From contig JARHVA010006313.1 in the NCBI GenBank assembly GCA_037957365.1, positions 776,501-840,500 of the forward strand: a stretch of DNA of 64,000 bases, in the 5' to 3' direction. The position numbers were made by a program, and so were the translations under genes. Below, piece by piece: positions 14,501 through 27,100 of the stretch. How positions within the stretch are numbered: position 1 is the first letter of the stretch; every line of letters starts with the position of its first letter. The notes under the pieces were generated by a model. The model saw only the letters and a list, made by a program, of their open reading frames with translations. It did no database searches and had not been told where the DNA came from. The stretch comes from Torreya grandis. Its lineage: Eukaryota > Streptophyta > Pinopsida > Cupressales > Taxaceae.

Positions 14501-16708
14501 CACCTATATACCTTGTCTCAGTTCCCTATCACCCTACAGTCACCTATAGTTGACTGTACAGAGTCCTATAGGTGGCTTTGAACTTGAAAGATCACTACAT
14601 TTTTTTCCTAAGACACTTGAAAAGTTTTATGATGATTTAAATCATTTTCAAAACATCAAGCATTCCTAAACACCCATCCATTGAAATAAAGAAACGTCCT
14701 TTCAAATTTAAACCCTATTCTAGTTGTAGGTGAGTATTTTGTAGATAATGACACCTATAGGTGTCTCATGAGGACTAAACATAGTATATGACCCTATTTT
14801 ATGATCTCTTGGATAAAAAATACTCCTTTAAACCTTTTAAAACAACTTTAGCATGATGACATAGTCTAGGTTTATAACTTTGTTTGAAGGGTCCATTTGG
14901 AGCTCTTTCCTATAGATTTCACTACCTAAATTTAGTGCTTAGAAAGGCATCTTTGAGGCTTATAACAACCAAATTCCATCAACCCTCTACCTTAAAAATT
15001 TTACCAAGTTCTTATCCATACTATAGGTTACAAGATAGGGTCATTATATTCATCAAAAGTCATTTTTAGGCTTATCATATGACTTCCACCATAATGCCTT
15101 AGGCCTTTCTTTTCTCAGTTTAGGGATTTGATCTCTAAAATAGTCATCTCATTTTTTGAAGGTGGCCTTCAACCTTGTTTAGTAATACATCCTTTCTAAT
15201 AAGTCTCCCATGATCATTTCACCATATTAATACCTTAAGGAAGGTTCATCACTTATTTTAACCTCTTTGTACAAGCATTCTTAGTACCCTACTCAGCCAC
15301 CTATAGGTGTATATTTTCACATACACAAGCAATAAGGAAATTTCAAATAGTGAACAAGAGATATAGTCCCTAAATGAGTTGTAAATATATTTAAAATATT
15401 GAAAATAGACTCTTCATACTCTAAGGATCTGAAATAAATGTCTATAGATCCTATTCAATGTGAATTTCTCTTCCAAGCACCTATAGGTAAGCATGTTCAT
15501 AGTGCTTGTGAGCATATATTACACATGAATGCGATAGTCTTCTTTTTAAACTCTTTATAGGATCTAAATTATTTTATCCCAATTATAAATCCATATCTAT
15601 TATCTTGAGACCTCTAATACACCTACTTGAGAATGATAGATAGGTTCATACACATGACTACAAGTGAGAAAGGGCAAGAAGTTGGATGTGAGTATGAAAA
15701 AGATTGAAATTTATATCCAAGCATGATGTTATGAGACTTAAACATTAATTTATATTATAAATATGGAATTGATACATGGTAAGCCCCATATCTTAATCAC
15801 ATGATACCCTTTCATAGAAGTAAACATCTGTAAATAGGGCAACCTGATTGAGTATTCACATGGTAGCATCCCTTTACAACATGAGATAATTTACATACCA
15901 AAACATCATGGGATATGAATATAAACATGGAAATAATATAATAAGATAGAAAACATCATATATAATCAACATTAGCAACTATTGCTTACTAACTTGTCTA
16001 AAATGAAGCAAAAGCTATAGGGTGCGTAGATTAGCAAGAAAAAAACATAGTCAACTTCATGAGGATGGTTCATAAATCACAATCCACCATTATTGAAACC
16101 CTTTTTATGTAAATTAATCTCTCTAATTTTAATTTCACCTCCCAAATAATTTTGACTTGAAATTTCTCCAACTATCTATACCAAGTACAAACTTGAAGAC
16201 TAGTTATATGTGCCTTAAAGGGTGAAAAAAGAGTAGAACGTTTATAGGCCTTTTTTATAACACCCAGCTCATTTAAATTATTGATATTTATTTAAGGAAT
16301 CTTAAGATTCATTCCATGACCTTATCCCACATGTCACACTTCCCCATGGGTTGTACAAGTGCCAAACTCTTTTCTTTTCTCAAGAAAACTACCCTTTCTT
16401 CTGAATAACTTGACACTTTAGTTGATTAAGACCTATTAGGACACATTTCACATGAAATCACATTTTATAACCCTCAAATTTCCAAAGTAGGTTGTAGAAG
16501 TCATTAAATGCCCCTTTTTTAACCCCAAAATGACTCAAAATGATATAAGGACTAAAATGACTAATGACTAAGGCTAATATAACATGAAATCACACTAAGT
16601 GACCTATAATATAGCTTAATGACAAAATATTAGATCCATAAATACCTAAAAAATAAAAATTTTCCTATAAGAGTCTTAATTTGACCTTGAAATGAAATAT
16701 GGTCAACA
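11541..16708 (-). repeat. 5' LTR of element A (5168 bp)
   Basis: Full-length partner of 3567-8728. The minus-strand start is the canonical TGTTGACC (16708 to 16701). Perfect short palindromes sit at 14751-14764 (ACACCTATAGGTGT), about 15299-15310 (CACCTATAGGTG) and 15479-15488 (ACCTATAGGT). They coincide with the decayed versions in the other LTR. No ORF of note was seen. Confidence 0.85.
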
Positions 16709-18130
16709 TCCATAGGCCAACTTCCACTAATTAAACCCCCTAAACAATTTGATTCATCCCATCTTATACCATGTTATTATAATGAGAATTAGATCTATAA
16801 ATACCATAATGTCATTGGACATAATGTTGATAGATGAAAAACCTTTAAAAACATAGTTCAAGACTTGATTGATAAGGGTGAACCTATAATGGATAACCCA
16901 AATGCACCTCCAATCAAGCTCTTGACATCTTCCATCAACCATTTACAAACTACCCACCTTCCTCAAATAATGAACATAAAAATGTGAAAACATCCCATAA
17001 ACATGAGGTTCATACCATAAACATTGTCCTTAATGAACTTACAATTGACAAACCCATGAGCCAAATTATACCTATTCCATTTCCTGATTTGGTGGAACCA
17101 ACCCAAACCACCACTCTTACTCCACTTACTTCCATAGTGGAATCACCCATCCTTCCTTTATAAGGCATAACTAAGGAATAACCACCACTCCTACACCATT
17201 TATTTTATATTATAACTACCCATCCTTCCTTCAAAAATCATAAATAAGGAAGAGATCATCTCACCTACTACACTTTCTTTTATATTAAAACTACTTATCC
17301 TTACTTTGAAAATCATAACTAAGAAAGATATCATCTCACCTACTCCTTCCATAGTGGAATCACCCACCACTTCCTTAGAATCCTTTCCAAAAGAAGAGGA
17401 AACCATGACCATCCCACTTCCATAGGTACTTAGTCTCTCCTTGGAAACCCCTCCTAAAGAGGGCAAGCCTATCTATAAACCATTTTCAAGGTTGGTTCAA
17501 AATCTCAGATTATTATCACAACCAAACCCTAACTAAGCTACATTTTGACACCAACTTGGACTTCCATACCCTACAAATACGGAGTCATAAATAGTCCCAT
17601 TAACCACCCAACCTTAAACCTCAACAAACATAACTACCCTTACCATAACCAAACCAACAAACTCATCCACATCTCAACTTCAAACAAATCGACCATCTCA
17701 ACTCCCTTAAAAACAAACAAAACTAACCCAACTACCCCACTCTACCTATCAAAAACCTAGGTGTACCTCCAATTCAAAATCTCACTCATCTACCCTTAAA
17801 TTAGATTTGACACCATAAATCCCACCTAAAATTCCACAATCTGAACCAATGAGGGAGATAAAACCACTTAGGACTCAAAATCCTAAAACCATTTCACCTC
17901 CTATTTCAAATTCACCCTTCATCTTAAGGACATACCCCTTATCTATTTTAGGACCTCACCCTTCCACCTTGTTGAAAAAGCCAAGCTCTCTAATAAAGAG
18001 GCCAAAACCTCAACCTTCTCTTCTTAGCACACCTCCACCCATCTTTACTAAACACTCAACCCCAAAACCATCAACCAAAAGCATTACACAAACCAAATAT
18101 CCACTCATAAAACTTACCCCAAAATTGTAG
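16709..18130 (+). pseudogene. T1 gag, C-terminal continuation, then truncated
   Basis: Directly after element A the gag frame resumes (GQLPLIKPPKQFD). A zinc-knuckle-like block follows, with His-Gly/Asp-His spacing as in many plant gypsy Gag proteins: YHNVIGHNVDR, then NIVQDLIDKG. T2 has the equivalent CSYHQFKDHNSNNFKMLNNI and IIQDMFDRG near 45880-45960. After it comes a long Pro/Thr/Ser/Asn-rich spacer (17035-18130), including LKLDLTP-like text shared with T2 near 47140. The element stops at about 18130. No protease, RT or 3' LTR of T1 follows. Confidence 0.75.
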
Positions 18131-18303
18131 TGTTTACTTAATAGCTAATAGGCTATGTTCAAATTTTATATTTCATACTTATTTTAATGCTTTATGTATG
18201 CATGGTAATTATAATTTTAAAAAATTTCAAATTAAATATATATGTTGGTAATGTATATCTATCTAATTCAACTATAGATAGTAAAATTTATTTATACACT
18301 AAC

Positions 18304-18885
18304 ATAATGATGATAACCTAATGGTGAAATAAGCTAAGTGGTAGAAGTGGGAGGTCTCAAGGTCCATTCCCTAGGATGACCACTCTCTATTATCATTCCC
18401 AAATTAAGCTATGATAGGTTATTCATAAAAATATTCCAATGTAAAGGATTACTAGATCAATTTTCAATATGATGGGTCTCGACATGTGGCTTGAAACCTG
18501 TGTTCAATATGATGAGGCAAGTCCACATCCCATGGTTAGGAATACTATTCACCACTAGTTTGGATATTATAGCTATATAAATTTTTACATTCAAAATTTA
18601 ACTTGATAATGATAGCCTAATGGTGAGTGAACTGAGTGTTAGAAGTGGGAGATCTCAAGGTCCATTCCTAGGATGACCATTCTGTAGTGTCATTCCCACA
18701 CTAACCTATGATAGGTTATTCATGAAAATTATATAATGTAATGGACTACTAGATCAATTTTTAATAAAATGGAGGTTAGTATGTGGCTTAAAAATTGTGT
18801 TTAATATGATGAGGCAATACCACATTCTATGGCTAGGAATACTATTCAGCACTGGTTTGGAAATTCTAATTATAAAAAGTTCTAT
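18304..18885 (+). repeat. tandem pair of ~298-bp SINE-like units
   Basis: Two adjacent direct copies (about 18304-18600 and 18603-18885) align over most of their length. Each has near its start a Pol III A-box-like sequence (TAACCTAATGG at 18314; TAGCCTAATGG at 18613, which fits TRGYNNANNGG). A B-box-like sequence follows 36 bases later (GGTCCATTCC at 18361 and 18659, against GGTTCGATTCC). That spacing is normal for tRNA-derived SINEs. The 3' ends diverge and I see no clear target duplications. It lies directly before the LINE fragment. The alternative is a local duplication of LINE sequence. Confidence 0.6.
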
Positions 18886-18889
18886 GATT

Positions 18890-20757
18890 TTGACTTTATT
18901 TTAAAAAGCTTGTTACTCGATATTTTTGCCCATTAATGGGTCAGTGGTATGTCCAAAATCATTGATATGTGAGGGGAAAATGGAATGGTTTCCTCCCCCT
19001 CTTAGAGATGTAAATGCAAGATGTGTTATATGGGATTGTGTGGGATCACTCATTTGAGTTGAATCAAAAAAATGGGTTGATACCACCAATAATGAGGTGG
19101 AGGCATGAGCTCTTGTCTTGGGTTTGGACATCCAAACACACTATAGGATTAAATGAGTTATTATTGAAGGTGACTCGAGGTGATTATCCAAGCCTTAAGG
19201 AATAATAAATCTAGATCTTATAATATCAATAACATCTTAAATTGTGTTTGGAGATTACTAGACAATTTTAGTTTTTGGGAGGTGTCACATCATTACCATG
19301 AAGCAAACTCTATGGTAGGAAAATTGGCCAATAAATAAGTGGATTAGATTGAATAAATCATTATTGATAGTGATTATAGTATCTAGAGATATGAAAGGAC
19401 TTTGTCTTAATGAGGGGACTTGGGGAGGTAAAACTATTCATGATGAGCATGTCACCTTTCATTGGCTCCAAATTGACATTAGAGGGTTCAGTCCACTTGT
19501 GTGGCAATTTCACATCTTATTTATATTTAATATTTTGTAGTGGATGGTGCATTCACTATAGTATTTCTCCTTCCCCCATTCCAATCTATTGTCTAGTTAG
19601 GCATATGGTAACTTCAAACACCATGGATTGCATGCTCTATGTGGCACTTAGTGAACTAATACTACATGTTGAACCTTCTAGGAGGGAAATGGTATTTATA
19701 GGGTGAGTAATGGATCCAAAATTAAAATTTATTTCCATATCTCAATATGAAAGAGTTATGGAGGCCATTAAAGAAGTAATTATTTAGGTTGCTTTGGATA
19801 CCAACTTCATGGTGAAATTCAATTCCATAGTAGCATCAGTGTTAATTGGGAATCTCCTCTTTGTCTTGAAAGACAAACAAAAAATCATGGCAGTGGCAAT
19901 CATAATTATTTGACCTATTTTTTAGGTTGGTTTATTAGAATTGGTAGAGGGATTTTATTTGGGTGTCAATATTAACTCCCTTTTTCTACTTAAAATTATT
20001 TAGGTTTATTACCCCTATAAACTTTTTATAAGTTGGAGGTAAAGTTTTTTTGAAATTTTGGAGCATTTAGATTTCTAATAGATTTGCCTAAATAATCATG
20101 GCCTAGAGGGGCAATTTATTCTATAATTAGACCTAGGTGACATGAGATCACCTATGGCCTTAGTGCTAATGGCCTTTAGTTGGATAAATTTCTCCAAGTT
20201 GGTGGTTATAGTCAAATCCCTCTTGAGGATATTTAAGGGGCCACTCCAATATCCACAAGCATCACATCTAGGAATGGGTGAGCCAAATATAACCATAACA
20301 TGTGGTTACAACCCACATGTAGTCTCATTTATATGGCATGAAAATAATGTCAATCATTTGGGGGTTTTGATGAAGAGGCAAGTAGGTAGGCTGAGGATCC
20401 AAAGGTGGAAGGTGACTGACACATATTCTATTAGATCTAGATGTGTTCAGAACAATGGTGAAACTGAGGTGGAGGTTATTTTTGGAGTACATGGCATAGA
20501 TTTAGTATAAATTACCCTGATGGTTGTTGGATGCCCCACCTCTAGTCGTAGTGGTACCCTAGTAGAGGATATGATTACATTTTGGGGTATTTGGGTTCTA
20601 GTTATTTTTATGACTTGAGAGGCTTATCTTTATATAGGTTTTTTTTAAATTTGGTGTCTTATTTTCCTCAATTTATCCCCTTGTTTGTAAACTTCTCTCT
20701 ATTTTTATTAAATAAAGATTGAGGGACCCCCAAACCCTCATATCATCTATCAAAAAA
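18890..20757 (+). mobile_element. 3' part of a plant LINE
   Basis: An RNase H domain relic is followed by about 1.3 kb of decayed sequence. It ends in AATAAAGATTGAGGGACCCC, 'caaaccctcatatcatctatc' and a short A tract (20751-20757), the kind of tail seen on plant LINEs. The 5' part (endonuclease and RT) is missing, as expected from 5' truncation. Frames between 19390 and 20520 are short and not recognisable. No flanking duplication was identified. Confidence 0.65.
18960..19340 (+). pseudogene. LINE RNase H domain relic
   Basis: Read across three shifted frames, the conserved blocks of plant LINE-type RNase H appear in order. They are WFPPPLRDVNARCVIWDCVG, then TTNNEVEAXALVLGL (with the catalytic Glu of the NNxxE block), VIIEGDS (catalytic Asp), IIQALRNNKSRSYNINNIL, and WEVSHHYHEANSMVGKLANK, which ends the fold. 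Several frameshifts and stops make it non-functional. It would have degraded RNA in RNA-DNA hybrids. Plant L1 elements are known to carry such an acquired RNase H, and the LINE tail downstream supports this over a gypsy origin. Confidence 0.75.
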
Positions 20758-23700
20758 AGTATTTGTACACTTAGAAATTTTTATATTTGTGTAGTAATCT
20801 AAATTTGGTCACAAATATATGATCACATGCCTATTTTATTATCCTTTACCATTAATTGATATATGCATTTAATTGGCATTTACTTCACTGATTAGACCTA
20901 TCCTAAGCATAATAAAAAATCTTTTTTTATTGCAATTCCATCCATTATCACCTACATAAATGATCTTAGATATGAAAACACCTTTATATATGTATATCTT
21001 GATCTAGACCTAAAATTTTATACCTTTCTTGAAGGGATAGGAGTGCCCAATAGGGTAAGAAAGTCCAACATTCCTATCCCTATTTACGATTATGTCCTTC
21101 CCTCATAAATAGTCAAAATTCAAAAATGAAGTATCCTTAGGGTTGGCCTATATATTATTAAATTATCCAATGTGTATTTTTCCCTCTTCAATCACTATAA
21201 AATCACATTCAATTGTTTCATTTCCATCATCTTGGAAATATTATTAATTTTATCATAAGAGCTTATTCACACAAGTGCACAAAATTGTAAAAAATCCCTA
21301 TTATTTCTAAATTATCATACAAGCACTTCAAGCAGTCATAAACCAAGTCTAAATTTAATCTTATGCCACCCTATCCTAAGCATGATAGATTATTCAAGAT
21401 AATTTTAGATGCCTGCATATATTGAAATGATAAAAATTTCATAAATAACTTTAGTTGGAAAACTACATGGAGGTTTGATCCCTCTTCAAAGTATTTGTAT
21501 GTAGGAAGTGTTAAACATAATTAGGTGTTGAGATCTATCATAACTCCAACTAATAACCCATTTTTATTATTACACATCCATTTATTTCCTTGTGGACCAA
21601 ATTATGGTTTTGAGGTTCAATAAAACATTTTTTTAGTCTTATGTGCATAACAAAAGGTAAATTTATCATAAACAGACATACACTCAAGACTATGTCCTCT
21701 TTTCTTGTGTTATGAAAATGGATAGAAATGTCAGCTAAGGATAATAATGTTGATCACTATTAACCCTATTAGGTTTTCTAATTTTTAAAGAGTTTGAAGA
21801 TCATCTTCTAATAGGATTATAGTTTTTCATCTTCATAATTGTTTTGCATTTTTACAATTACCATAGTCAGCCAAATGCATCAAAAATCTAATTATATCTC
21901 TATTTTTCATGTTTTAGGTTTTTTTGTATTCATTTTGTTTTGTTAATTTCAATTTATTTCTTTCATTTTCATGTTTTTAATTGTATTTAATGCACCCTAA
22001 TTTATTCAATTCAATTTATCTAATTAGGATTAATTGTAACATATTAATTCAAATTTAGATAAAATGTTTGGGGAATACAATGTGAATCGAGCACACAACC
22101 TTCAAATAGAACATTTGATAGGATATGATTACATGACATATTCATAGATTAGTCTATTTTTTATAATTATATCTTCTATAGATGTTTTTTAGTTGTACAA
22201 AGTATATTTTAATTTTTCTTATCTATTATGTTGGCCCTTAGCCCTTATGTGAGACTCTTCACTTGATGCATCTCTATGAGATCTTGTGTGGTGTGTAAAA
22301 TTTTACATGTTATTTATTTGTTACTTGGTCTTATGTGTGGTGTGTGACATTTTAACATGTCCTTGCTTTGGTCCTTGGCTATTTCTACATGTGAAATTTA
22401 AACACGTCTCTTTTTTGTGATGTGTATCAAGTCTATGCATGTTATTTGGGCATTATAATGTCGTAGTATTTTTCCTTTGGCCCATATATGTCAATTTTAT
22501 ATCATTTCTATTTGTTTTATGTGTTATTTTTGAGATTTATGAGTTTGATCAGTGTCATGATCCATATCAGGACTATTTTAAATAATATAAACTTATCAAC
22601 AATCTAAGTTTTCAAAAACTATTAGAAATAAATTGCATTGTATCAAGTTTAAATTGGACTCTATCAAGATTAATTTGGATTTATTAAAAATAAATAAAAT
22701 ATATCTAATGTATTTGTAATAAGTCCAAGTTATTTAAAATGATAAAAAATAATTAATAGTTGAAAACTATCATAAATAAATTGGACTTCATCAAGAATAA
22801 CTTGGACTTATTACAAATAAATCACATCTATATGATATATTTGAAATAAGTCCAAATTATTTAAAATAATCCAAAACAATTATAAATTAAAATCTAAAAC
22901 CCACACATTCTAAGATTCCAACACAAAAAATAATTACAAATAAATATCATCTATCTAAATATGCAAAATAGTCAGAATTTATGTAGCCATTCAAACTAGT
23001 TCACAAACCATGTATTTACAGATAATAAGACTTGGTAGTTTATTTATTAAAGAAAAACAATCCATACATCAATTGGTAAATCAGGAGATATGTGATTTAA
23101 AACACATAGAATGATTTGGATGTCATGTTTCAATAGTTTATTGAATCGTGAACTATCTTTTTAATTTGAATTAGGTGATGTCCTCACAATCATCAAATTT
23201 TATCTCATATTAATGTACATGCCAACTATCAATCATGGGTGTTTTATTATTATAATATTAATACAATCTCCCATATTATTCAGTTATTAAGATTGTGATT
23301 CAAGTTTTAATCTCATGTGCTCACATTATTTGGGACTTTTATTTGGATTGGTCATCCTTCTGTACAGTCAGGTCATCGATATTGTGCCATGTGGAATAAT
23401 CTTGAGTTTTTTTACGAAGTGTAATTTGAAAAACTAAAAAGCTAAATAGCATTTTTTTGATACACAAATGCTAAAGAATAAATCTTGATGTGTAAGTGGG
23501 ACATTCTAAAGCATAAACCCTAAAGACATTTTTGTAAACACAAGAATGCCAAAGTGTATTTTTTAATGCACAAAATTTAAAGTGTAAATTTTGATGTTCA
23601 AATTATGAAGACCATTTGTCAAAGACCATTTTTAAGGATGCAAAATTTGAAGTTTAATTTGAAAAATTGAAAAGTTGAAGAGGATTTTTTGATTCATAAA

Positions 23701-24199
23701 ATATAATCTGGTTATTTAGAATATGCACAAGTCAAAGACCATTTTAATCACAAAAATATGAAGTGGACATTCGAGCAATTAAATACTATTAAATAGATGC
23801 ACAGTTACCAAAATACTTAATTGTCATAGTAAAAAATATAAAATTCAAATGCCAAAGTGTATTTTTAAAGACCCAAAATGCAAAGTTCCACTAGATATAA
23901 ATATAAATAAATAAAATAATAAAACATTATACATTCTCAAAAATGGACTAAATTTGGAAAAAAAAACATTCAATTTCTCATTCCAAAATTAAGGAAACAC
24001 CATTTCAAATTTCCTAATCCTTTTATCATTATTTTTGATAGTGCCTAGTGTGACGATGCATTCAAATAGTCTATTACAATGCCTCTTAGAAAATCAGTGA
24101 GAATAAGTGTATGACCTCTCCAATTTTTATTTGGTTTCCAAGCATAGATGATACTATCTATGACTATGGATGGTAAATATGTGTTAGTCAGTTTTGGCT
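20758..24199. other. AT-rich spacer without recognisable genes
   Basis: No frame longer than background was seen. Small structures: a duplicated segment with a 22-nt perfect inverted repeat near 22.7 kb (listed separately), and at about 23440-23880 a loose series of repeated phrases ('caaagaccattttt', 'gcaaaatttgaagt') at irregular spacing of 80-120 bases. Both strands were read. Confidence 0.6.
22626..22868. repeat. imperfect direct repeat with a 22-nt perfect inverted repeat
   Basis: Segments 22626-22742 and 22771-22868 are related direct copies. Within them, 22711-22732 is the exact reverse complement of 22798-22819 (core AATAAGTCCAAGTT), leaving a 65-nt loop. A hairpin of 22 perfect pairs is unusual for surrounding DNA this decayed. 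It could be a small MITE remnant. Confidence 0.7.
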
Positions 24200-27100
24200 T
24201 ACATTTCTTGTCCAATCAACCTTATAAATTTATGCTTCTTCTATATCTTTATCCCCTACATGAACTGGCATGAACTTAGCTATATTGACCCTTCATTTTA
24301 TATCCTCATTTATTTGTCATATCTCAATATTGATTTTAGCTCTAGAAACCCATATTATGTAGTCCAATCTTGTAAAATTGTTAGGTCTAAAAAATGATAT
24401 ATCTCTGATTTGCACATCTTGGGCTAGATCAAATGCAATTTTTATTCTTTTGCTTTATGGACCAACATATGTATCTATAGATGCCACTCCAAAATCAAAG
24501 GTCCTATAATTAACCATTTTGTGTAGATCTCTATGTAGGGGTATGTCATGGCGAGTTCTAGGCCAAAAATCTCCTTTACACTCAACTTCAGAAGGGAACG
24601 TGACTTCTTTCATTATATCATGGATGTTTTGGAATTAATTTTATATATCCTTCCACTTACTATTTTTAGTCAAACCAAATTCATTTAATTATTGTATATA
24701 CTTAGTCAAGTTATATTTAATTTATTTTTCACTCTGTTTTCTAATTCTAATCGAGTCTTTTGTAATAATGAAATCTTTGGACATTTTTTATTTTTCAAGT
24801 CTTTGAAATATATTTTTGTTGAATTACCTTCTAAAACATTTGGCTGACCATTTTCTTTTGTTCCCCATAATGTAATTGGGGGGACCAATTTCTATCTCTT
24901 ATAGAGTTTTTGTAATGCATAATGGGTTAACCTTGCTCCATGCATAGATTAACCTTTTGTCAAGCCTACTATTTCATTTCTTCCCTTCAGTTGGTAAATA
25001 TCAAGATAGTCTTTGAAATCCACTACCTCTACAATCAAATATGGCTTGAAGTTTATTGTATTTTCACATGTCCTACAAGTGTCCATCATCTCTACCACAC
25101 TCTATACATCTTTCCTCTTTATACATTTAGACAATTTTACAAATGTGCCATCGATGTCCTCATGGATATGTCCTAAAAGGATAAATATTAGCTCATCATC
25201 AAGGAAAACACCTTTGTAAACAAGGAGAGATAAATATTGAAACACATACCTATACAAAAAACATGATTTTGTGAATTTGTAAATGTAACATTAGTTCCAT
25301 ATAGGGTTAGACATTTTTTTAATATAATTATGGATGGAAGTACCTATTTTTTATTATCCCTACAATAGTTATCTAGTTGAAAAAATGCCAGGAAGAAAGT
25401 TTCTTGAAGGAACCAATTGATTTTGCTTCTTATCTATATTTCATGCATTTATGGTAGTAGTTGTTAGACAAAAGTGCATCATACAATGGATATTTTGAAG
25501 ATCTAGGTTTATATACTAAAGATACATAAGTATCTAGCATTATTGTATCCATATCCCTGAAGAACTTTTTTAATGAGGTGATAGTAAAGTTATACCCTCT
25601 AAGAATGTATGGTAAAAAAATGTCCATATCTGCCTAAACCATGACCATGGGTTATAATCCTTACCATTGACAACTCAAATATTTAGTTAGTAACCACTTC
25701 TATTTTTATCACTATCCTTAGCACAAATGTTTTTTGACATTTCACCTTGTCATGAATGACACTGAGGCATTCTTGAGGGTATTGCTCTAACATTCATTTA
25801 TGTGTGTAACACATTTGTCTTGTAGAAAGTATTTGATTTGAGTGCATCATGAATTATTGATCAATATGATCTTTCTAATCTCTAGAGAGGGACCCAGAGC
25901 ATAATTTTTGAGTCAATAATATACATGTTTTTCACCTAGTGAAGTCATCAGACATGGAAATAGTCACATCATGAAAATTAGTTCTCCACATGTTATTGAT
26001 TTTTGGTTGGGATATTGGCTCATATTCCATATCTTGTAGTTGTGCATTTATGTGGTGCCTCATAAATTCTTGAGTGAAAGATGTTCTAAGGTGTCAAACA
26101 TTTTCTCATGAGCTATTTATATCTACCTGGCATGTTAGTCATGGAGAAACATCTAAAAAATCATCCACCTATTGGTCCAACAAATCTCTAGCTACCATTG
26201 TCTTCTTTTATGGTTTTTGTTAAAATCTCCCTACATGGAATACATTTTATTCCCCATTTTTTTGATAATTTTCAATTTCAAAAAATATCTTTCTCTTCAA
26301 TCCATATATTTTAAGCCAAGCTTCCAAACAAATCTTTGTACCCTAAAAATCAATAGTAGTTTTTTTTTTAATTTTTATTAAATAAAATGATAGAAAGGGC
26401 ATCCAAGACATGTTGCCTCTTATATTTGTGGTGGAATCAACAAACTTTATCCATATAAATTGTCGAAATCTCACTATATATGCTTTAATCAAACTCCTCT
26501 TGGTTGAGTGAAGTGTTTGGCTAATTTCTTTTTTGGCCCAAGTATTTATAAGTTAGGGTTAATTTTTTTAGATTCCTTTACACTAGGAATGTTAGGAAAA
26601 GAGTGACTTCATTATCCACTACATCTAAAACATTTCTAATTTATTTATCCTTTGGTGTCATGTATGGTAAATCTAGTTCTCTACAAGTCTTAGTGTCCAC
26701 TATTTTGTCAAAAGGCTATCTAACGATAGATGTTTTAGTTACCTCTGTATTGTAAGTTTCACAATGTTTTATAACTTACCTTATGTAAATTCCCAATTTA
26801 TTTTCTAACATTGGGATAGGAATGCAACCAAAAATTTCCCCTGGCTGTGGAAATTTAACATAACCAAAAGCAATTTTTCATCATTTCCAAGAGTTGTACA
26901 TTTATGTAACAAATGTACACTTTTTAGAATAAATTTTTTTCTTAGGCTTTAAAATGTGTTAGGATCATTGATATATCAAACAAATGAATCCAAGAAAGGG
27001 TTTTCTTGTTGCAATGGTTATATATGTAGAATTAAACTTAAATTATTATCTTGTTTCTATGTCATTATCTATAGAAAAATTTTATATGATGTTTTCCATC

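Larger units (their letters stand above)
3567..16708 (-). mobile_element. non-autonomous LTR element A with 5.16-kb LTRs
   Basis: Two direct repeats of nearly equal length (3567-8728, 5162 bp; 11541-16708, 5168 bp) flank a 2812-bp internal region. Orientation is minus: the PBS-like site lies at 11518-11535 and the ORF reads leftwards. On the minus strand the LTR starts TGTTGACC (one base changed in the 3' copy) and ends GACAATA. The element has a gag-like ORF but no protease, RT, RNase H or integrase, so it resembles the LARD class. The LTRs differ by perhaps a fifth of positions by eye, so the insertion is old. It lies inside T1 gag, whose reading resumes beyond it. Flanks ACAAA and TCCAT give no clear target duplication. 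Confidence 0.85.

Noticed and set aside
3562..16713. Target duplication of element A
   Set aside because: Flanks ACAAA and TCCAT match at only two of five positions. Too weak to call.
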